From CAZFIM01 sp964519615 (GTDB lineage Bacteria > Chloroflexota > Dehalococcoidia > GIF9 > UBA5629), in NCBI GenBank assembly GCA_964519615.1, contig CAZFIM010000048.1:1-18595 (forward strand): a stretch of 18,595 bases of DNA, read 5' to 3'. A program made the translations under genes and the position numbers. The notes under the pieces were generated by a model. It saw only the letters and a list, made by a program, of their open reading frames with translations, was not told the DNA's origin and did no database searches. Within the stretch, counting starts at the first letter, position 1; every line of letters begins with the position of its first letter. Positions 14,732 through 18,595 of this stretch are shown here, piece after piece.

Positions 14732-16195
14732 ATGGCTAAGAAAGTAACAATCAATCCTATAACCAGGCTGGAAGGACACGGCAAGATAGAGGTCTTTCTG
14801 GATGAGAAAGGAAACGTGGAGGATGCCTACTGGCAGGTAGTGGAGCTGCGCGGTTTCGAGCGTTTCTGCATCGGCAGGCCGGTGGAGGAGATGCCGCGCA
14901 TCACCCCCAACATCTGCGGCGTCTGCCCCAGCCCTCACAATATGTGTTCAACCAAGGCGGTGGACGATGTCTTCAGCGTGGAGCCCACACCGGCGGCCAA
15001 GCTGGTGAGGCAGCTTCACTATAACGCCTTTATGGTGGAGGACCACTATATCCACTTCTATTTTCTGTCCGCGCCGGACTTTGTGCTCGGCCCTGACGCG
15101 GATCCGGCGATACGCAATATTCTGGGCGTGATAGGCAAGGTGGGACTGGAGATAGGCGGTCAGGTGATAGATATCCGCAAACGCTGCCGCGATATTATCA
15201 GACTTATCGGCAGCAAGGCGCCTCATCCGGAGGGAGGCCTGCCCGGCGGCGTGCCCAGAGGTGTTACGGAAGAGGAGCGCAAATGGATAAAGAAGACCGC
15301 CGATGATACGGTGGAGTTCGCCAAATTCTCTCTCAAGCTCTTCAAGGACGTTGTGCTGGGCAATAAGACCTATCTTGAGCTGGTGCTCAACGAAGCCTAC
15401 AAGCTCAATACCTACTATATGGGGCTGGTAGACGAGAATAAGAAGGTCAATTTCTACGAGGGCAAAGTGCGGGTGGTAGGCCCTGACGGCAAAGAGTTTG
15501 CCTTCTTCGAGCCTAAGGACTATATAGACCACATCGGGGAATGGGTGGAGCCGTGGACGTACATCAGGCTTACGCACCTCAAGAAGGTGGGATGGAACGG
15601 GCTTCACGACAGCAAGGGAACGGCAGTCTACCGCGTGGGCCCGCTGGCGCGCCTGAACGTGGCGGAGGGCATGGCTACGCCGCTGGCGCAGGCGGAGTAT
15701 GAGGAGATGTTCTCAACACTGGGCGGCAGGCCCAGCCCCCATACGCTCGCCTTCCACTGGGCGCGGCTGATAGAGGCGCTGCAGGCGGCGGAGGATATGC
15801 AGCGCATAGCAAATGACCCTTTGCTTACCAGCAAGGATATCCGCAATATGAATCTCAGGCTGAAGAAAAAAGGCATAGGCTGCATCGAGGCCGCGCGCGG
15901 CACATTGATACACCACTACGAGACGGATGATAAAGGGCTGCTGACGAAAGCCAATTTGATAGTGGCAACCCAGCACAACGCCGCTCCAATATGCCTCTCA
16001 GTCAAGAAGGCGGCGCAGGCATTTGTGAAAGGGCCGGAGGTGAAGGAGGGGCTGCTCAATATGGTGGAGATGGCCTTCAGGGCTTACGATCCCTGTCTGG
16101 CCTGCGCTACTCACGCGCTCCCCGGAAGGGCGGACCTGGAGATCACCATCAGGGACAAAGACAGAAATATTATAGACATCGTCAAACGCACGTAA
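14732..16195 (+). CDS. mvhA: [NiFe] hydrogenase large (catalytic) subunit, group 3c-like
   Basis: This is the catalytic subunit, which splits or makes H2 at a Ni-Fe centre. The 487-residue protein has the N-terminal motif ICGVCPSPH (C62, C65) and the C-terminal motif DPCLACATH (C455, C458, H461), the four nickel-binding cysteines. The 26 residues after H461 form the tail removed by the maturation protease. The spacing, RGFERF and MPRITPNICG fit the Mvh/Vhu type (group 3c by genetic context with mvhD). The residue before ICGVC is Asn (60), where most large subunits have Arg. AAGGAG precedes the ATG. The presence of hypA-F and a dedicated protease makes a functional enzyme likely. Confidence 0.94.
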   Translation: MAKKVTINPITRLEGHGKIEVFLDEKGNVEDAYWQVVELRGFERFCIGRPVEEMPRITPNICGVCPSPHNMCSTKAVDDVFSVEPTPAAKLVRQLHYNAFMVEDHYIHFYFLSAPDFVLGPDADPAIRNILGVIGKVGLEIGGQVIDIRKRCRDIIRLIGSKAPHPEGGLPGGVPRGVTEEERKWIKKTADDTVEFAKFSLKLFKDVVLGNKTYLELVLNEAYKLNTYYMGLVDENKKVNFYEGKVRVVGPDGKEFAFFEPKDYIDHIGEWVEPWTYIRLTHLKKVGWNGLHDSKGTAVYRVGPLARLNVAEGMATPLAQAEYEEMFSTLGGRPSPHTLAFHWARLIEALQAAEDMQRIANDPLLTSKDIRNMNLRLKKKGIGCIEAARGTLIHHYETDDKGLLTKANLIVATQHNAAPICLSVKKAAQAFVKGPEVKEGLLNMVEMAFRAYDPCLACATHALPGRADLEITIRDKDRNIIDIVKRT

Positions 16196-16218
16196 CGGGC
16201 CGGGTGCCGCAGGCAATA

Positions 16219-16298
16219 GCGGGAGCGGGGGGTGGTATTAAATCTGTGACCGTCGTACCCGGTATAAATACGTATAAAAGGGAGACGCGGGAGCGGGG
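16219..16298 (+). repeat. Duplicated 12-bp GC-rich repeat
   Basis: GCGGGAGCGGGG occurs at 16219-16230 and again at 16287-16298. Both copies can pair with the single complementary stretch at 16319-16326 upstream of hypA, so two mutually exclusive stems are possible. Confidence 0.6.
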
Positions 16299-16326
16299 CG
16301 AATACTGTTGTAAGTGCTCCGCTCCC
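16289..16326 (+). terminator. Terminator or attenuator hairpin between mvhA and hypA
   Basis: GGGAGCGG (16289-16296) pairs with CCGCTCCC (16319-16326). The stem extends inwards by four more pairs, two of them G-U, to about 12 bp around a 14-nt loop. It is followed by TGTGTTTTAA. The hairpin ends 18 nt before the hypA start codon. It could end most mvh transcripts and limit read-through into hypAB. Confidence 0.5.
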
Positions 16327-16344
16327 TGTGTTTTAATAGATACG

Positions 16345-16686
16345 GTGCATGAACTTCCCATAACGGAAAACATCATGAAAGTCGTCCTGCAGGAGGCGGA
16401 GTCTGCCGGCGCGAAAAAGGTTACGGACATTCACCTTGTCATAGGAGATCTGGCGGGGTTTGAGCAGGACTGTGTCCGGTTCTACTTCGATATTCTCAAG
16501 AAGGGTACGCCGGCTGAGGACGCGGTGCTGGAGATTAAGCAGGTACAGGCCAGACTCAAGTGCCGCAGCTGCGGGGAGGAGTTTGAGGGCAGTACCTCAT
16601 ACTGGCTCTGCCCTGTCTGCGCGAGTCCTGCGGTGGAGGTACTTGAGGGCAGGGATGCATACATCGAAAGCATAGAGGTTGAATGA
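16345..16686 (+). CDS. hypA: Nickel metallochaperone HypA
   Basis: HypA works with HypB to insert nickel into the hydrogenase large subunit. The 113-residue protein begins MHELPITENIM; His2 and Glu3 are the nickel-binding residues. The zinc site is C73, C76, C89 and C92 (CRSC, CPVC). The start is a GTG at 16345-16347, fixed by the invariant MHE motif even though no Shine-Dalgarno is visible. The reading frame stays open upstream into mvhA, but that extension resembles nothing. The coding region sits just behind a hairpin, so its expression may be kept low. The stop overlaps the hypB start (ATGA). Confidence 0.92.
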   Translation: MHELPITENIMKVVLQEAESAGAKKVTDIHLVIGDLAGFEQDCVRFYFDILKKGTPAEDAVLEIKQVQARLKCRSCGEEFEGSTSYWLCPVCASPAVEVLEGRDAYIESIEVE

Positions 16687-17339
16687 TGAGAATAGAAGTA
16701 TTGAAGAATATCCACAGCGCTAATGACGCCGTAGCTGAGCGCAACCGCTCGATGCTCGATGAAGCTCATGTCTTCGCGGTAAATATCATGGCCTCTCCTG
16801 GCTCAGGCAAGACCAGCCTCATCATGCGGATAATCGCAAGCCTCAGGGAAAAGCTGGGTATAGGTGTTATCGAGGGTGACGTGGCCTCCAGCATCGATGC
16901 GGAGAAGATAGATAAGCTGGGCATTCCCGTAGTGCAGATAAATACCGGGGGGAGCTGCTCGCTGGGGGCGCAGATGCTCACGCCCGCGCTGGAGAAGCTG
17001 CCGCTTGCCGAACTTGACCTGGTGATGGTGGAGAACGTGGGCAACCTCATCTGCCCGGCGGAGCAGGATTTGGGGCAGCATCTGAAGCTGGTTATCGCCA
17101 GTATTCCGGAGGGGGATGATAAGCCGGCCAAATACCCGCTGATGTTCACTGTAGCGGATGTGGTGATAATAAACAAGACTGACATCGCCCCTTACATAGA
17201 TTTCAATAAGGACTATTTCATAAAGACGGTAAAGGGCATCAACCCGGACGTGCTCATCTTCGAGGTATCCTGCAAGACAGGGGAGGGGATGGATGCGCTG
17301 TGTGACTGGCTGCTGAAAAAGGTGCGCTCAGGCAAGTAA
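16683..17339 (+). CDS. hypB: Hydrogenase nickel incorporation GTPase HypB
   Basis: HypB is a GTPase that drives nickel delivery from HypA to the large subunit. The 218 residues contain the P-loop SPGSGKT (38-44), the NKTD base-recognition motif (164-167) and ENVGNLICPA with C124. In the G-domain nickel/zinc site, most HypB proteins read CHLDA. This one reads CSLGA (C92, S93), so the usual histidine ligand is missing. No N-terminal CxxCGC site or His-rich stretch is present. Two adjacent ATG codons (16683 and 16686) could start translation; AGAGG lies 4 and 7 nt upstream respectively, so the second may be used. It overlaps hypA by 4 nt and ends the cluster. Confidence 0.93.
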   Translation: MMRIEVLKNIHSANDAVAERNRSMLDEAHVFAVNIMASPGSGKTSLIMRIIASLREKLGIGVIEGDVASSIDAEKIDKLGIPVVQINTGGSCSLGAQMLTPALEKLPLAELDLVMVENVGNLICPAEQDLGQHLKLVIASIPEGDDKPAKYPLMFTVADVVIINKTDIAPYIDFNKDYFIKTVKGINPDVLIFEVSCKTGEGMDALCDWLLKKVRSGK

Positions 17340-17394
17340 GGTGGATTGACATTACATAATATGGCGGGGTGGGGTATTTCAAACGTGAGCGCAA

Positions 17395-17424
17395 TTGACA
17401 CTGAGTGCGCAGATATGCTATTTT
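17395..17424 (+). promoter_or_regulatory. Promoter of the tRNA-Met gene
   Basis: TTGACA (17395-17400) and TATTTT (17419-17424) are separated by 18 nt. A TG one base before the -10 makes it an extended -10 element. The start point would be about 4-6 nt ahead of the tRNA. Confidence 0.55.
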
Positions 17425-17434
17425 TTAGTGTTGT

Positions 17435-17509
17435 GGCAGCGTAGCTCAGGGGTAGAGCAGGGGACTCATAAGCCCTTGGTCGGGGGTTCAAATCCCTCCG
17501 CTGCTACCA
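17435..17509 (+). tRNA. tRNA-Met (anticodon CAU), CCA encoded
   Basis: The 75-nt gene folds as a cloverleaf. The acceptor stem GGCAGCG pairs with CGCTGCT (the first pair is G-U), followed by A and an encoded CCA. The D arm is GCTC/GAGC. The anticodon loop CTCATAA has CAT at 17467-17469. The T arm is GGGGG-TTCAAAT-CCCTC. The inner pair of the anticodon stem is an A-G mismatch. It lacks the three consecutive G-C pairs of an initiator at the loop, so an elongator is likely; a lysidine-modified tRNA-Ile(CAU) is the alternative. Confidence 0.9.
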
Positions 17510-17615
17510 GATTCTCTCTTCCTTTTATCAGAACACTTAAATACGTTCAATCAATGTATTCCTTAAAAGAAAAGCTAAAAACAAGGTTGTGATAGCACCC
17601 AGATAAAAATGTTTA

Positions 17616-17621
17616 TATAAT
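17616..17621 (+). promoter_or_regulatory. Perfect -10 element directly before the GNAT gene
   Basis: TATAAT ends 6 nt before the ATG at 17628, so transcription would begin at or next to the start codon. No good -35 is visible 16-18 nt upstream, and no Shine-Dalgarno exists. Confidence 0.4.
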
Positions 17622-17627
17622 ATATTT

Positions 17628-18089
17628 ATGAAATATCATGTTTCTGACTTGGGGAAAGATGGAAAAGGGGTACAATGGAAGGTGCTGGTGAAAGACTATT
17701 CTATAAACTCAAAACGTTACTTTGATTTTATTCCGTTTATACCGATAAACGAGTTATCCGAAATACGTGCAAAAAAGAAAGAATTTCCAACTGAGGTGGC
17801 ATATGTGCATCCGATGTCAGGAAATAAAGCGTATTTAAATGATATTCAAGTAAGCCCACAATATGAGAATAAAGATGTGGGGTCTTTGTTACTTAAGTTT
17901 ATTGAAGCGTGGGAAATAAACAATGGAGTAGTCGCCATAGAGGGAGATCTCTGTAGGAAAGATGAAGACCACTTTGATAAACTAGAGCATTTTTATAAAA
18001 AGAATGGGTGGACATTTACACTATTTGATCCGATAACTCTTAATAGTCTAGATGTAAAAATGGGTAGAGTGTACAAAAACCTGAAATGA
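17628..18089 (+). CDS. GNAT-like N-acetyltransferase family protein
   Basis: The product is 153 residues. The central part AYLNDIQVSPQYENKDVGSLLLKFIE (about 68-93) matches GNAT motif A: a beta-strand, then a degenerate acetyl-CoA pyrophosphate loop where the usual Q/RxxGxG/A reads ENKDVGS, then a helix. FYKKNGW (122-128) matches motif B. The first 60 residues are not recognised. The substrate is unknown; GNATs acetylate amino groups on proteins, small molecules or antibiotics, and some are toxins. The gene is AT-rich compared with everything to its left and has no Shine-Dalgarno. It stands alone behind the tRNA gene, which suggests an acquired gene. Confidence 0.6.
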   Translation: MKYHVSDLGKDGKGVQWKVLVKDYSINSKRYFDFIPFIPINELSEIRAKKKEFPTEVAYVHPMSGNKAYLNDIQVSPQYENKDVGSLLLKFIEAWEINNGVVAIEGDLCRKDEDHFDKLEHFYKKNGWTFTLFDPITLNSLDVKMGRVYKNLK

Positions 18090-18198
18090 TTACTATAATA
18101 ATTGTATTTTAAACCTTGTTTCTGCGACTATTGCATCTAAATCTTAGATCACGTTCCTATTGAGCTTCTCCGAGTTCTCATATGTTGTCTCGATCACT
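18090..18198. other. AT-rich gap between the convergent GNAT and HEPN genes
   Basis: These 109 bp lie between the two stop codons. I see no clear hairpin, RNA gene or coding frame here. Confidence 0.5.
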
Positions 18199-18540
18199 CT
18201 ATATCTGGGAAATCTTATTATTGGGACCTATGTGGAAACCAGCTGATTTTAGTACTTGAAGAAATAGATCATTGTATAAAAAGTGAGCTATTTTTAAAGC
18301 ACGTTCTGCTGAACTTTTATCACACGGTATTCCTCTATGGGCGATCTTGTTTCTTAATTCTTGCTGTTGCTTAATTTCTTGCCATAGAGTTAATGATTGG
18401 GATGGTCGCTTAATACTCTTAAGGTCAACGTTGGCATTGGCGTTAATAAAATGAAAAATGAAAACCGAAAGTTGATCAAATCGATTAGTCAATAGATGAT
18501 CAGTTATCAAACTTGCGACTTCTTCATCTATGAAGGTTCC
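18199..18540 (-). pseudogene. HEPN-domain protein, C-terminal part, cut off by an IS end
   Basis: The reading frame on the minus strand is open from 18540 to the TAG at 18199-18201 (113 codons). It contains ELRNKIAHRG, matching the HEPN motif RNxxxH, in an alpha-helical context (AERALKIAHFLYNDLFLQVLKSAGF). HEPN domains occur in RNases, toxins and nucleotide-binding proteins. There is no ATG start. The frame continues to the point where an IS-like terminal sequence begins (18541), and beyond that an in-frame TAA appears (about 18553-18555). A TTG at 18508-18510 could start a 103-residue protein, but it has no clear ribosome binding site. I judge it a gene broken by insertion. The DNA is AT-rich. 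Function beyond the domain is unknown. Confidence 0.5.
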
Positions 18541-18595
18541 TGGAGTGCACCCTTATGACTGGACAGAAAGGGTTAGGATGGGCTGGTGGGGTTCC
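18541..18595. mobile_element. Probable terminal end of an IS3-family (IS150-like) insertion sequence
   Basis: From 18541 the sequence reads TGGAGTGCACCC, then TGGACAG a few bases later. IS3-family ends begin with TG, and IS150-like ends carry TGCACCC followed by TGGAC at this spacing. The sequence becomes GC-richer here, and the HEPN frame ends at the same point. The transposase would lie beyond the right window edge, so this rests on the terminal sequence alone. Confidence 0.4.

Noticed and set aside
14948..15607. 219-codon open frame on the minus strand opposite mvhA
   Set aside because: Shadow of mvhA codon usage; no family resemblance.
15991..16344. N-terminal extension of hypA with a CCKCSAPC stretch
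   Set aside because: Most of it is mvhA read in another frame. The invariant MHE motif fixes the GTG start at 16345; the cysteines appear to be chance.
17346..17351. A second TTGACA just after hypB as a promoter
   Set aside because: No -10-like sequence lies at suitable spacing. The TTGACA at 17395 fits the tRNA gene much better.
1..18595. CRISPR arrays
   Set aside because: No regularly spaced repeat series was seen anywhere in the window.

Overview
The window looks like the chromosome of a strict anaerobe. It is bacterial: it has sigma-70-type promoters, Shine-Dalgarno sites and a tRNA with an encoded CCA end. It carries almost everything needed to build and wire one [NiFe] hydrogenase. 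The gene set (group 3c-type hydrogenase, ETF with ferredoxin-domain EtfA, ETF:menaquinone-oxidoreductase-like protein) fits Chloroflexota/Dehalococcoidia, Desulfobacterota or syntrophic Bacillota. I cannot place it more precisely from the sequence alone.

Left part, minus strand (1-6266): a divergent transcription unit starts at about 6325 and runs leftwards through hypF, hypC, hypD and hypE, with overlapping ends, then an MFS transporter. These Hyp proteins make the Fe(CN)2CO part of the hydrogenase active site. Beyond the transporter, a separate strong promoter carrying two palindromes drives a CooF/HycB-type ferredoxin gene that runs off the left edge.

Centre, plus strand (6400-17339): a strong promoter at 6405-6434 drives etfB, etfA (with an N-terminal two-cluster ferredoxin domain), a membrane Fe-S protein of the ETF:menaquinone oxidoreductase type (NarI-like membrane part plus HdrD-like CCG domains) and a hydrogenase maturation protease. 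After a terminator-like hairpin and a second inverted repeat come a 597-residue GltD/HdrA-like flavoprotein with ferredoxin domains at both ends, mvhD, mvhG and mvhA. After another hairpin come hypA and hypB (nickel insertion).

Working model (inference): MvhAG exchanges electrons with H2. MvhD passes them to the flavoprotein, which takes the place HdrA has in methanogens. EtfAB and the membrane protein connect the system to the menaquinone pool. No HdrB or HdrC genes are present, so this is not the classical Mvh-Hdr complex. It may be a different flavin-based bifurcating or confurcating hydrogenase system linked to quinone, and it is the most interesting thing in the window.

Right part (17340-18595): a tRNA-Met(CAU) gene with its own promoter is followed by an abrupt change to AT-rich DNA. 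That stretch holds a GNAT-like acetyltransferase gene that may be leaderless, and the C-terminal part of a HEPN-domain gene. The HEPN gene is cut off at 18540 by what looks like the terminal repeat of an IS3-family element running off the right edge.
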